Positions 37,007-46,005 of a stretch of DNA of 64,000 nucleotides are shown here, in pieces. Both the position numbers and the translations under genes were made by a program. The DNA is from Sphingobacterium sp. FBM7-1. Its GTDB lineage: Bacteria; Bacteroidota; Bacteroidia; Sphingobacteriales; Sphingobacteriaceae. Each line of letters begins with the position of its first letter. Within the stretch, counting starts at the first letter, position 1. The notes under the pieces are model-generated. The model had not been told where the DNA came from and did no database searches. It saw nothing but the letters and a program-made list of their open reading frames with translations. The DNA is taken from assembly GCF_020687765.1 (NCBI RefSeq), contig NZ_JAJEWJ010000001.1, forward strand, positions 248,001 to 312,000, in the 5' to 3' direction.

Positions 37007-37858
37007 TTATAGCTCTTCGTCCACTAAACTGTGAATAAGTTCTTGCGCTTCAATCAAGACACGTTTTTTTTGATGCTTTGCGGTTTGTATATAGGCTAGA
37101 TACTCTGGGTTTTCTACTAGATCTTTGACAAGTATACAGCCGTTTTTAAGTAGTGTAGATTTTTCCATACCATTTAAATTGGTGAGACAGGTAACTGGAT
37201 AGAGGGCAAGGTTGTCTACCTGGTTTTTAATGTTATTTTGAGGTGGATAGTCCCACGCTAGCATATTCAGATTATAATATTCACCGAAACGGATAGAGTC
37301 TGACGTAAGATAAGCGTTGGTTACCAACCAGCCATCCGTAAATTCTTGTGGTGTTTCAAAAAATGAAAAGGACAATCCTTTGATATCTTTTACGCGAGAT
37401 ATAAAATACATCGGTGTAGTAACGGATATTTTCGCATCGACGTCATTTCTAAACTTGCATTCTATAGCTAGCATCATTTCGTTCTTCGTGGCTATCACAT
37501 CTATTTCGTGTGTTACGGCATGCCCTTGGACGGTTTTTCCGGTGATCGTCTGATAGCCCGCATTTGCAAATAATTTACCGATCCATTTCTCAAAATAGAA
37601 GCCCTCGGGACCAAGATCCCGCAACGCCTTTTTTAATGAATAGCGTGCGGCGTAGGAATCCCGATGATTTTTCAGTAAATCAAACGCAAGTTCATAAAGT
37701 TCGCGTGTGGTGATACCGTTGTATAGACGGGGCTGGATACGCTCGAATACTTTATCTACTTCTTCTTCTGAAGCTTCTGATTTGGAAAGGGAATGTCGCA
37801 ATTTTTTTGGTTCAAATGGAACCAATTCACCTGAATGTTTCTTTACCTGGATTTTCAT
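37007..37858 (-). CDS. ATP-cone domain fused to a PD-(D/E)XK nuclease-like domain
   Basis: A 283-residue cytoplasmic protein. Residues about 1-90 (MKIQVKKHSGELVPFEPKKL to DSYAARYSLKKALRDLGPEG) form an ATP-cone, the nucleotide-sensing domain of ribonucleotide reductases and NrdR. The following part has HEIDVIATKNEMMLAIECKF, the D ... ExK pattern of Mrr-type restriction endonuclease-like folds. Domain order suggests a nuclease controlled by (d)ATP. It is monocistronic. Biological role (repair, defence or other) is unknown. Confidence 0.8.
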   Translation of the reverse strand: MKIQVKKHSGELVPFEPKKLRHSLSKSEASEEEVDKVFERIQPRLYNGITTRELYELAFDLLKNHRDSYAARYSLKKALRDLGPEGFYFEKWIGKLFANAGYQTITGKTVQGHAVTHEIDVIATKNEMMLAIECKFRNDVDAKISVTTPMYFISRVKDIKGLSFSFFETPQEFTDGWLVTNAYLTSDSIRFGEYYNLNMLAWDYPPQNNIKNQVDNLALYPVTCLTNLNGMEKSTLLKNGCILVKDLVENPEYLAYIQTAKHQKKRVLIEAQELIHSLVDEEL

Positions 37859-37950
37859 TATCGTCTATTTGGTGCTAAAAATTACAGTTTTTTAGATGGA
37901 TGACAAAACATTTTAGATAAATAACTTGTTCTGATTGTAAACGATGCGTT

Positions 37951-38244
37951 ATGGGAATTATAGAACAAGCCGTAGATACAATGAGAAGTAAAATGGATAG
38001 CGTTTGCGAGCAAGGCAAGATAGCGAATTCGGAACGCATGCTCTCCGTAATAGCAGGGGGCTTCATTTTGGGTTATAGTATAAAAAAATTAGTGAAAAAG
38101 CCATTAAGTGCGCTTTCGGGCGTAACCTTGGGAGGCGCTTTGATCGCTCGGGGGCTGACAGGAAAATGCCCGGTTTCAGGAGCAATTGATCAAGCGGATG
38201 AACGTAATTTAACGCTGATTGAACGTAGATATTTCGATAAGTAG
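37951..38244 (+). CDS. DUF2892/YgaP-like small membrane protein
   Basis: A 97-residue protein with hydrophobic segments MLSVIAGGFILGYSI and LSALSGVTLGGALIARGLTG followed by KCPVSGAI, the pattern of DUF2892 proteins, the membrane part of YgaP. It has no rhodanese domain. Function is unknown. A terminator follows. Confidence 0.75.
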   Translation: MGIIEQAVDTMRSKMDSVCEQGKIANSERMLSVIAGGFILGYSIKKLVKKPLSALSGVTLGGALIARGLTGKCPVSGAIDQADERNLTLIERRYFDK

Positions 38245-38270
38245 GTTTACGTTTATTACGTCGCTTAGTG

Positions 38271-38304
38271 AAAGCCAAACCGTCAGTCGGTTTGGCTTTT
38301 ATTT
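38271..38304 (+). terminator. Terminator of the DUF2892 gene
   Basis: A 12-bp stem (AAAGCCAAACCG and CGGTTTGGCTTT) around TCAGT, followed by TTATTTT. Confidence 0.85.
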
Positions 38305-38413
38305 TGGTTTATCGTACGACTAATAATTCGGGCTTACAGCACGGTACCATTATATTTATCACCAATATATACTAAATTGGTAGATTTTATATGATTAATA
38401 GCAAAAAAATTTA

Positions 38414-38421
38414 TAACTTTG
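38414..38421 (+). promoter_or_regulatory. Putative -7 element of the sulfate-assimilation operon
   Basis: TAACTTTG matches TAnnTTTG, 78 nt before the reductase start. No TTG is present at the usual 19-21 bp upstream, so activator dependence is possible. The predicted leader of about 70 nt has no recognised riboswitch. Confidence 0.4.
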
Positions 38422-38498
38422 CAAACGTACTGCTTTTGAGAGGTGGTCGTAAGAGGAGTATAGTAGAGAGATTTATAAATAGAAAAGAGTTTAGGTTC

Positions 38499-40607
38499 AT
38501 GCAAAGTTTTCGCACAGAATTAGAAAATCCGGTTGTTCCACAGGAGATTATTGATCTAGAAAAGAATATCCGTTCCTATCGGGAGGGAAAAATAGTAGAA
38601 GATAAATTTAAATCTTTACGATTGGCCCGGGGTATCTATGGTCAACGTCAGCCGGGGGTACAGATGGTACGTATCAAAATTCCTTTTGGTAAGTTAACCT
38701 TTAAGCAACTACTTAAGATTGCGGATGTATCCGATGAATATGCTTCCTCGAACCTGCATTTTACTACCCGTCAGGATATTCAAATACACTATGTAAGTTT
38801 GGATAGAACACCGGAGTTGTGGGCTAAATTATCGGAAGATGATATTACCATACGCGAAGCGTGTAGTAATACGGTGAGAAACGTTACGGCTTCTTGTATT
38901 GCTGGGATCGACCCTAAGGAACCTTTTGATGTAGCGCCGTATGCGCATGGTTTCTTTAAATATTTTCTGGGCAATCCGGTGAGTATGGAATTGGGCCGGA
39001 AGTTTAAGTTTGGTTTTTCTTCGAGCGAAGAGGATACGGCACTTTCTTTTATTCATGATATCGGTTTTATTCCAAAAGTAAAATATGAAAATGGCGAGGA
39101 GATTCGTGGCTTTAAGGTTGTTCTAGGGGGAAGCTTAGGTGCGCAACCTTATATAGGGCAATCGGTGTCTGAATTTATGCACGAGGACCTGATTATTCCT
39201 TTCGCAGAGTCTGTAGTACGCGTATTTGGTATATACGGCGAACGTGCGAATAGAAATAAAGCGCGTTTGAAATTTTTATTGAATAAGGTCGGTTTTGATG
39301 AATTTGTGAAAATGGCTGCGGAAGAACAGATCGCTAATAAAGTAAAGACGTACAAAATTGATCGGAATACTGTTCAGCAGCCTGTTCCGCCGACACCAGA
39401 GGTAATTCACGTAGAGATACCTGCAGACAGAAAATTAGCTTACGAGCAGTGGAGAACAACCAATATATTTGCACAAAAACAGGCGGGATATTATGGAGTT
39501 TTCATAAAAGCTAAAACGGGCGACATGTCTACGGATACAGCGCGTAAACTAGTAGCTTCTGTACGACACCTTATCGCGGACGATATGCGTGTGACCATCA
39601 ATCAGGGCTTATTGCTTAAATATGTTCCGCATGATAACCTTCCCGAGCTTTTCTTGGCTTTAGATGCGTTAGGGTTAACCGAAGCTGGGCATGATAGTGT
39701 GGCCGATGTTACGACTTGTCCAGGAACAGATACTTGTAATCTCGGTATATCGAATTCGATGGAATTGTCTCGTGTATTGGAATCGGTTATTTATGAGGAA
39801 TATATCGATTTTATTCACAATAAAGAGATTAAGATAAAAATATCGGGTTGTATGAATAGTTGCGGCCAGCATGGTATTGCCCATATTGGGTTCCATGGTA
39901 GTTCGATGAAAGTTAATGGAAAGATTATGCCGACCGTTCAGGTATTATTGGGCGGTGGAGCTGTAGGTAATGGCGAGGGACGTGCCGCAGATAAGGTAAT
40001 TAAGGTTCCTTCTAAGCGGGCGCCACAGGTGTTGCGTACTATTCTGGATGATTACAGCGCAAAATCGAATGAATATAACAGCTTTCTAGACTACTATGAT
40101 GGTTTAGGCAAGGATTATTTTTACCAACTTCTAAAGCCATTGGCGGATCAAAGTACGGTGGTGGATGAGGAGTATATCGATTGGGGACAAGATTCTGAAT
40201 TTATACGGGCAATTGGTATTGGTGAGTGTGCGGGTGTAATTATCGATCTTGTTGCAGCCCTTTTAATAGATTCACAAGAGAAATTGCATTACGCAGCGTT
40301 ATCTTTAGAAGCTGAGGCGTATGCAGATGGAATTTACCACACGTATAGTTCTTTCATTAATAGTGCAAAAGCATTGTTATTAGACAAACAGATACACAGC
40401 AGTACACAAATTAGTATTATTAGAGATTTTGATACGCATTTTGTGGAAACAGGTGAGTTTGATCTCGGAGGGACTAGTTTTGCTGATGTAGTTTTGCAAA
40501 TCAGCAAAAACGAACCTACTGCTGCTTTTGCAAATGCATATTATGCTCAGGCGCAGAATTTTTTAGCGCAAACGAAATCACAACGGGAGGCTGTGTTAGA
40601 GAAATAG
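38499..40607 (+). CDS. Siroheme sulfite/nitrite reductase with HEPN-like C-terminal domain
   Basis: A 702-residue reductase. Siroheme-[4Fe-4S] ligands are in CPGTDTC (Cys407, Cys413) and CMNSC (Cys451, Cys455). Two ferredoxin-like half-domains precede and follow. The last ~140 residues, with YAALSLEAEAYADGIYHTYS, form a helical HEPN-like tail not found in Escherichia coli CysI. Context with cysH, cysD and cysN shows that sulfite is the substrate. The start at 38499 is preferred over 38391 as MQSFRTELENPVV begins the conserved sequence and the promoter element lies between the two ATGs. Confidence 0.9.
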   Translation: MQSFRTELENPVVPQEIIDLEKNIRSYREGKIVEDKFKSLRLARGIYGQRQPGVQMVRIKIPFGKLTFKQLLKIADVSDEYASSNLHFTTRQDIQIHYVSLDRTPELWAKLSEDDITIREACSNTVRNVTASCIAGIDPKEPFDVAPYAHGFFKYFLGNPVSMELGRKFKFGFSSSEEDTALSFIHDIGFIPKVKYENGEEIRGFKVVLGGSLGAQPYIGQSVSEFMHEDLIIPFAESVVRVFGIYGERANRNKARLKFLLNKVGFDEFVKMAAEEQIANKVKTYKIDRNTVQQPVPPTPEVIHVEIPADRKLAYEQWRTTNIFAQKQAGYYGVFIKAKTGDMSTDTARKLVASVRHLIADDMRVTINQGLLLKYVPHDNLPELFLALDALGLTEAGHDSVADVTTCPGTDTCNLGISNSMELSRVLESVIYEEYIDFIHNKEIKIKISGCMNSCGQHGIAHIGFHGSSMKVNGKIMPTVQVLLGGGAVGNGEGRAADKVIKVPSKRAPQVLRTILDDYSAKSNEYNSFLDYYDGLGKDYFYQLLKPLADQSTVVDEEYIDWGQDSEFIRAIGIGECAGVIIDLVAALLIDSQEKLHYAALSLEAEAYADGIYHTYSSFINSAKALLLDKQIHSSTQISIIRDFDTHFVETGEFDLGGTSFADVVLQISKNEPTAAFANAYYAQAQNFLAQTKSQREAVLEK

Positions 40608-40609
40608 TC

Positions 40610-41389
40610 ATGCAACAAGAAAATAAACATATAGTGCCAAAAGTAACTTTGGTAGGAGCAGGGCCGGGAGATCCTGACTTGATTACCTTAAAGGGAATGA
40701 AGGCTATACGCGAAGCAGATGTTATTCTATATGATGCTCTAATAAATGAAGAGTTATTGTCTTATGCTAAAGCGTCTTGTACGATTATTTATGTGGGGAA
40801 AAGAGCAGAGCGCATCTCTACTTCGCAGGACTATATCAATAAGCTTTTAGTTGATTATGCCTTGACTCACGGTCACGTGGTACGTTTAAAGGGTGGAGAC
40901 CCTTTTGTATTTGGGCGGGGAGGAGAAGAGATAGATTATATAAGACAATACAATATTCCTACAGACGTCATTCCAGGGATATCTTCCTCGGTAGGCTTAA
41001 CTGGACTGCAACAAATTCCGCTGACCTACCGCGGCATAAGTGAGAGTTTTTGGGTAATCACGGGTTCGACGTCAGATGGCCGCCTTTCGGACGACTTGCA
41101 GTCAGCCGTACATACAAGCGCTACGGTTGTCGTGCTGATGGGATATGCGAAATTACCGCAAATTGTGGATTTTTATAAACAACATGGTAAAGGGCAGCTA
41201 CCTATTGCGCTGATTCAAAATGGTTCATTACCAAACGAGCGTATTGCTTTAGGACGAATCGATAATATCTTGGAGGAAGCAGAGCGTAATTTAGTGGGGG
41301 TTCCGGCAATTATTGTATTGGGTGAGGTGGTTGCTAAACATCGGGCTTTTGAGCATATTAAAAAAGAACTTCAATCACTTACTGTTTAA
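40610..41389 (+). CDS. cobA: Uroporphyrinogen-III C-methyltransferase
   Basis: A 259-residue SAM-dependent methyltransferase that makes precorrin-2, the first step toward siroheme. Motifs are LVGAGPGDPDLITLKG (about residues 15-30), VVRLKGGDPFVFGRGGEE near 85 and GISSSVGLTGLQQIPLTYRG near 120. It lies 2 nt after the reductase, supplying its cofactor. Confidence 0.96.
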   Translation: MQQENKHIVPKVTLVGAGPGDPDLITLKGMKAIREADVILYDALINEELLSYAKASCTIIYVGKRAERISTSQDYINKLLVDYALTHGHVVRLKGGDPFVFGRGGEEIDYIRQYNIPTDVIPGISSSVGLTGLQQIPLTYRGISESFWVITGSTSDGRLSDDLQSAVHTSATVVVLMGYAKLPQIVDFYKQHGKGQLPIALIQNGSLPNERIALGRIDNILEEAERNLVGVPAIIVLGEVVAKHRAFEHIKKELQSLTV

Positions 41390-41395
41390 ATCCAA

Positions 41396-41989
41396 ATGAA
41401 CGAACTGTTTCCTATATACGTAAAGCTTCATCAAATTAAAACTTTGTTGGTAGGTGCTGGAAACGTTGGTTTGGAGAAGTTGGAGGCTATTTTGGAAAAT
41501 TCACCGGATGCTAATATACATATTGTAGCCGCAGAAGTTAATCCAGAGGTCTACGCATTGGCTAATGGCAAGTTGAATATCGAGGTTTCTGAAAGAGGGT
41601 TTGATATAAGTGATATCGAAAATGTAGATTTAATTATGTTGGCGACCAATAATGCGTCTTTAAACGCGCACATCCGTCAGCTCGCGAGCAAACATCATAT
41701 TTTATTGAATGTGGCCGATAAACCTGCCCTTTGTGATTTTTATCTAGGTTCAGTTGTTTCCAGAGGCAACCTGAAAGTAGGGATATCAACTAACGGAAAA
41801 TCGCCGACAATAGCCAAGCGGCTCAAAGAGTTTTTCAACGACCTTCTTCCAGAAGAAATTGACGACACACTCGACTTAATGGGAGAGTTAAGAAATACAT
41901 TAAAAGGAGATTTCCAAGAGAAGGTGCGAGTGTTAAATGAGCACACAAAAGATGTTTTAGCTAAAAAATCGTATGATAGCAGAAATTAA
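41396..41989 (+). CDS. Precorrin-2 dehydrogenase/ferrochelatase (CysG N-terminal type)
   Basis: A 197-residue protein that oxidises precorrin-2 and inserts iron to make siroheme. The Rossmann motif LLVGAGNVGLEKLEAIL lies near residue 17, and the segment GISTNGKSPTIAKRLKEFF is characteristic. It corresponds to the N-terminal part of CysG, here a separate gene after cobA. Its end overlaps cysH by 17 nt. Confidence 0.93.
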   Translation: MNELFPIYVKLHQIKTLLVGAGNVGLEKLEAILENSPDANIHIVAAEVNPEVYALANGKLNIEVSERGFDISDIENVDLIMLATNNASLNAHIRQLASKHHILLNVADKPALCDFYLGSVVSRGNLKVGISTNGKSPTIAKRLKEFFNDLLPEEIDDTLDLMGELRNTLKGDFQEKVRVLNEHTKDVLAKKSYDSRN

Positions 41990-42668
41990 GCAGGAAATAC
42001 GGGGATTGAACGCCGCGGAAATTATTGATCATATACAGAGAAAATATGGTTCTAGAACAGTTTTTTCAACATCGTTCGGCATAGAGGATCAAGTGTTAAC
42101 CCATTTGATTGCGCAAACTGGAAGAGAAATTTCTCTCTTTACGCTGGAGACGGGACGTCTTTTTCCGGAAACATATTATGTTTGGAATAGGACGTTGGAA
42201 AAATATAAACTTCCGATTAAGGCATATTATCCGGATACCCAGGCAGTAGAACGAATGGTCACTGAAAAGGGACCGTCGAGTTTTTATGAATCGGTCGAAA
42301 ATCGGAAAGAGTGTTGTTATATACGCAAAATCGAGCCGCTCCACCGCGCTATACAGGGGTTTGATATATGGATTACCGGTATAAGGGCAGAGCAGTCACC
42401 TAATCGGGAAGATATGGAAAATGTGGAGTGGGATGCTGCAAACAATATTATTAAAGTACATCCACTGTTCGATTGGACATTGGACGAGGTAGAAAGTTTC
42501 TTAAAAAAGAACGGTATACCTTATAATCCTTTACACGACAAAGGCTTCCCGAGTATAGGTTGCCAACCCTGTACGCGTGCAATACGTGAGGGAGAAGACT
42601 TCCGCGCTGGGAGATGGTGGTGGGAAGACCAAAGTAAAAAAGAATGTGGCCTACATGTTACACAATAA
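41973..42668 (+). CDS. cysH: Adenylyl-sulfate (APS) reductase, iron-sulfur type
   Basis: A 231-residue thioredoxin-dependent sulfonucleotide reductase. The STSFGIEDQVLTHLI region binds nucleotide. CC in KECCYIRKIEP and CxxC in GCQPC provide the four cysteines of a [4Fe-4S] cluster, and KECGLH at the C-terminus carries the catalytic Cys. The CC/CxxC pairs mark the APS-using type, in agreement with the absence of cysC (APS kinase) from the operon. Electron donor would be thioredoxin. Confidence 0.9.
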   Translation: MIAEIKQEIRGLNAAEIIDHIQRKYGSRTVFSTSFGIEDQVLTHLIAQTGREISLFTLETGRLFPETYYVWNRTLEKYKLPIKAYYPDTQAVERMVTEKGPSSFYESVENRKECCYIRKIEPLHRAIQGFDIWITGIRAEQSPNREDMENVEWDAANNIIKVHPLFDWTLDEVESFLKKNGIPYNPLHDKGFPSIGCQPCTRAIREGEDFRAGRWWWEDQSKKECGLHVTQ

Positions 42669-42693
42669 ACAGTCAACAGAGTATAAATAGAAA

Positions 42694-43584
42694 ATGGATT
42701 ATTTAGATCATTTAGAAGCAGAGGCAATATACATCCTGCGCGAGGTAGCCGGACAATTTGAAAATCCTGCGCTTTTGTTCTCAGGAGGAAAGGATTCAAT
42801 AACGTTAGTACATTTGGCGAAAAAAGCTTTTCGTCCGGGAAAATTCCCCTTTCCCTTAGTACATATTGATACCGGACATAACTTTCCGGAAACAATTGAG
42901 TTTAGAGATTGGCTGGTTGAACAGCTAGGAGAAAAACTTATCGTAGGACATGTACAGGAAAGTATTGACCAAGGTAAAGCAATAGAACAAAAAGGAAAAA
43001 ATGCGAGTCGAAATCCTTTACAGACCGTAACACTTTTAGATACCATCGAAAAATATGGTTTTGACGCATGTATTGGAGGAGCTCGGAGGGATGAGGAAAA
43101 AGCGAGAGCAAAAGAACGTATCTTTTCCGTACGTGACGAATTTGGACAATGGGATCCGAAGCGCCAGCGCCCGGAATTATGGAGCATTTTCAACGGTAAA
43201 ATCCACAAAGGTGAAAACGTACGTGTATTTCCAATATCGAACTGGACAGAATTAGATGTTTGGAATTATATCAAAAGAGAAAATATAGCCCTGCCGTCGA
43301 TATATTTTAGTCATGAAAGGGACGTTGTTTTACGCAATGGACAATGGATGGCGGCAGCGCCAGCATTACAAATCGATAATGAAGATATTGTTGAGCATAA
43401 ATCTGTGCGTTTCAGAACGGTAGGAGATATGACGTGTACGGCTGCTGTAGATTCTGTGGCGACTGAATTGGATGATATCATAGCAGAAATAAAAGCTTCA
43501 ACGGTTAGTGAAAGAGGGGCAAGGATGGATGATAAAGTTTCGGAAGCGGCCATGGAAGAACGAAAAAAACAGGGATATTTTTAA
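42694..43584 (+). CDS. cysD: Sulfate adenylyltransferase subunit 2
   Basis: A 296-residue PP-loop adenylyltransferase, partner of CysN, that makes APS from ATP and sulfate. The PP-loop motif is LLFSGGKDSITL (about 28-39), and DACIGGARRDEEKARAKER and the C-terminal EERKKQGYF are family hallmarks. It is complete and lies 25 nt after cysH and 19 nt before cysN. Confidence 0.97.
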   Translation: MDYLDHLEAEAIYILREVAGQFENPALLFSGGKDSITLVHLAKKAFRPGKFPFPLVHIDTGHNFPETIEFRDWLVEQLGEKLIVGHVQESIDQGKAIEQKGKNASRNPLQTVTLLDTIEKYGFDACIGGARRDEEKARAKERIFSVRDEFGQWDPKRQRPELWSIFNGKIHKGENVRVFPISNWTELDVWNYIKRENIALPSIYFSHERDVVLRNGQWMAAAPALQIDNEDIVEHKSVRFRTVGDMTCTAAVDSVATELDDIIAEIKASTVSERGARMDDKVSEAAMEERKKQGYF

Positions 43585-43603
43585 GGAAGTAAGTTAGCGA
43601 AAA

Positions 43604-44848
43604 ATGAATATACTCAAATTTATAACAGCAGGCTCCGTAGATGACGGAAAAAGTACATTGATTGGCCGGTTGTTGTATGATACGAATTCGATTTTAGACG
43701 ATCAATTGGAAGCCATCCAAAAGGCAAACCGGAAAAATAATGATGGAACCGTAGATCTAGCTATATTGACTGATGGTTTGAAAGCGGAACGGGAGCAGGG
43801 AATTACCATTGATGTAGCCTATAAATATTTTCAAACGGAGAAGCGTAAGTTTATTATCGCTGATGCGCCCGGTCATATACAGTATACACGTAATATGATA
43901 ACAGGAGCCTCAAATTCGGAATTGATCATTATCTTAATTGATGCGCGGAAAGGGGTTATTGAACAAACAAAACGACATTCGTTCCTAGCCAAGTTATTGT
44001 CTTTGAAAAAGGTTCTTGTTTGTGTTAATAAAATGGATATGGTTGGATTCGATCCATTTGTTTACGAGAAAATTAAAACAGATTATCTTGCGTTGGCTGA
44101 TCGTTTAGGGTTAGAGAATGTAGACTTCATTCCGGTATCTGCCTTGAAAGGGGATAATATCGTTAATCGTTCGGATAGGATGACTTGGTATGATGGGCTT
44201 TCTTTGTTGGATTACTTGGAAACTGTGAATATAGCAGATAAAAAATCGCATTCGTGGCGCTTTCCCGTGCAATGGGTAGTACGTCCTCAGACCGACGATT
44301 TGCATGATTATAGGGGGTACGCAGGACGCGTGTTGGGCGACGGACTAAAAACTGGTGACGAGGTTGTTGTATTGCCAAGTGGTGTGAGAAGTCGGATAGC
44401 ACGTGTTGAATTAGCAGAACAAACTTTGGATCAAGCTGAAAATGGACAGTCGGTTATCGTACATTTAACGGATGATATTGATATTTCAAGAGGTGACATC
44501 ATTGCAAATGCTGGGCATCCTCCGTTAGCTGAACGAAATTTTGAGGTAAATATCTGTTGGTTTGATAATAAGCCACTTGATAAAAATCAGGTTTATTTGC
44601 TGCAAAATCATACGACAGTAACGAAGATAAAAGTAGCGGATATACATTACAAATTTGATGTAAATACACAGGAAAAGCAATATGATACTGATATTCAGCT
44701 AAATGATATTGGAAAAATTGAAATTAAAGCAGCAGGAGAGGTGGTCTTTGATTTAAATCGTGATTTTCCAGAGAATTCGCAGGGTATTTTGATTGATCCT
44801 AGAACGAATTTAACCGTTGGTGCACTTATGGTCGATAATGTAGCTTAA
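43604..44848 (+). CDS. cysN: Sulfate adenylyltransferase subunit 1 (GTPase)
   Basis: A 414-residue EF-Tu-like GTPase that drives APS formation by CysD. G1 is SVDDGKSTLIG, G3 is DAPGHIQY, G4 NKMD, and two beta-barrel domains follow. There is no C-terminal CysC kinase fusion, in keeping with an APS-reducing pathway. It ends the operon, before a strong terminator. Confidence 0.97.
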   Translation: MNILKFITAGSVDDGKSTLIGRLLYDTNSILDDQLEAIQKANRKNNDGTVDLAILTDGLKAEREQGITIDVAYKYFQTEKRKFIIADAPGHIQYTRNMITGASNSELIIILIDARKGVIEQTKRHSFLAKLLSLKKVLVCVNKMDMVGFDPFVYEKIKTDYLALADRLGLENVDFIPVSALKGDNIVNRSDRMTWYDGLSLLDYLETVNIADKKSHSWRFPVQWVVRPQTDDLHDYRGYAGRVLGDGLKTGDEVVVLPSGVRSRIARVELAEQTLDQAENGQSVIVHLTDDIDISRGDIIANAGHPPLAERNFEVNICWFDNKPLDKNQVYLLQNHTTVTKIKVADIHYKFDVNTQEKQYDTDIQLNDIGKIEIKAAGEVVFDLNRDFPENSQGILIDPRTNLTVGALMVDNVA

Positions 44849-44868
44849 TATAAAGCTAGGTTTCGATT

Positions 44869-44913
44869 AAATAAAAAGCGATACTTTAAATTAGAAAGTA
44901 TCGCTTTTTATTT
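44869..44913. terminator. Bidirectional terminator between cysN and a lipoprotein gene
   Basis: A 19-bp perfect stem (AAATAAAAAGCGATACTTT and its complement) around a 7-nt loop, with A and T tracts on the two sides, allowing termination of both convergent units. Confidence 0.9.
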
Positions 44914-44931
44914 AACTAAGATTTCAGAACG

Positions 44932-45747
44932 TTAGTATTGTAAGGTTTGGAAAAGCGTTAATGCGTTGACGTCCACCAGAACTGGCTTTACTTTTCCATT
45001 TTCAAGGACGAAAAAGACATGTTCGTTGTGATTGACTTCTTGTGTTGTCCCTAGAGACGTTATTCCTTTTTCATCCACCGGAATTGAGATTTTTACCGTT
45101 CCATCTGTTTTTGTTTTTCCCATGGATAATTGTACAATCGATTGATCGATCATATATCTGTTTTCGATAGTGCGGATCATCTCCGGGCCCCAAGCAAACG
45201 ATGTTCCATACCAATATACTTCCTTATTAGCGACAGGCGTAGTACCTTTTTGAACAGTCAACGTCATATGTGCTTCGTCATAGGCATAACTGCCGGATTC
45301 AGGCTCCGTAAGGATTAGCGAGACTTTATATTCTGATTTAGAATCTTCGATCAGGACAGAATTGACAGGTGATGATTTACCTGCTATCGTGTAGTAATTA
45401 TCCGAAAGTAAATGCTTACGAAGTGGTGTAAAGAAAAGTGTTTTGCCGACGTATTTACTGACGTTGACGTTTATAGAATCGGTTATTTTGCTTTGTACGG
45501 GTACGGAAACTGAGCCTAAAGGTGCGAATTTGTCGTAAGATTCGAAAGGTTTTTCCGATACGAAAATTTTAATGTCACTTGATCGAGATAAACCAACCTT
45601 AATCGGAAATACACTTACGGTATGCGAACCGGTTCCTTCAAGGCTTTCATTGTCGTCTTTTGAACACGATAGTGTTACAAGTGCTATCAGGCATATGCAA
45701 CCTAATTTCTTAATAAAGGTGATCGTCATTTTTTTGTATTTATTCAT
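44932..45747 (-). CDS. Lipoprotein of unknown function
   Basis: A 271-residue protein. The N-terminal LGCICLIALVTLSCSKDDNE has a lipobox ending in Cys and a charged SKDD stretch, as in Bacteroidota surface lipoproteins. The rest is predicted beta-rich with no domain I recognise. Two in-frame Met (1 and 7) are possible starts. A weak sigma-54-like GG-N10-GT sequence lies upstream. Confidence 0.75.
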   Translation of the reverse strand: MNKYKKMTITFIKKLGCICLIALVTLSCSKDDNESLEGTGSHTVSVFPIKVGLSRSSDIKIFVSEKPFESYDKFAPLGSVSVPVQSKITDSINVNVSKYVGKTLFFTPLRKHLLSDNYYTIAGKSSPVNSVLIEDSKSEYKVSLILTEPESGSYAYDEAHMTLTVQKGTTPVANKEVYWYGTSFAWGPEMIRTIENRYMIDQSIVQLSMGKTKTDGTVKISIPVDEKGITSLGTTQEVNHNEHVFFVLENGKVKPVLVDVNALTLFQTLQY

Positions 45748-46005
45748 TGATATATGGGCAACTAAACAAGAAACATGCCATATTGCATAAACAAGTATAT
45801 GACACTAGACTATCGATACATAATTCACATTATGTTAAATAGAAAATTATACTAAATCTCTAGCTATTCTCTTTCTTATTTTCAACATAAAGAGACCGTT
45901 TAACATTGCGCAGTTGTAACCTTTTTTAAGGAATATTTGAGGTTGTTCATTTTTTTTTAATAAATTAGCAATCTGAGGGAAAATAATAACTATAATTCAT
46001 AACAA

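Noticed and set aside
38428-38498. Possible riboswitch in the sulfate-operon leader (GAGAGGTGG)
   Set aside because: The leader is only ~70 nt and does not show a SAM or other known aptamer pattern.
45755-45780. Second sigma-54-like sequence (- strand TGGCATGTTTCTTGTTT) upstream of a lipoprotein gene
   Set aside because: The -12 dinucleotide is GT, not GC, and the -24 box is imperfect; too weak to list as a promoter.
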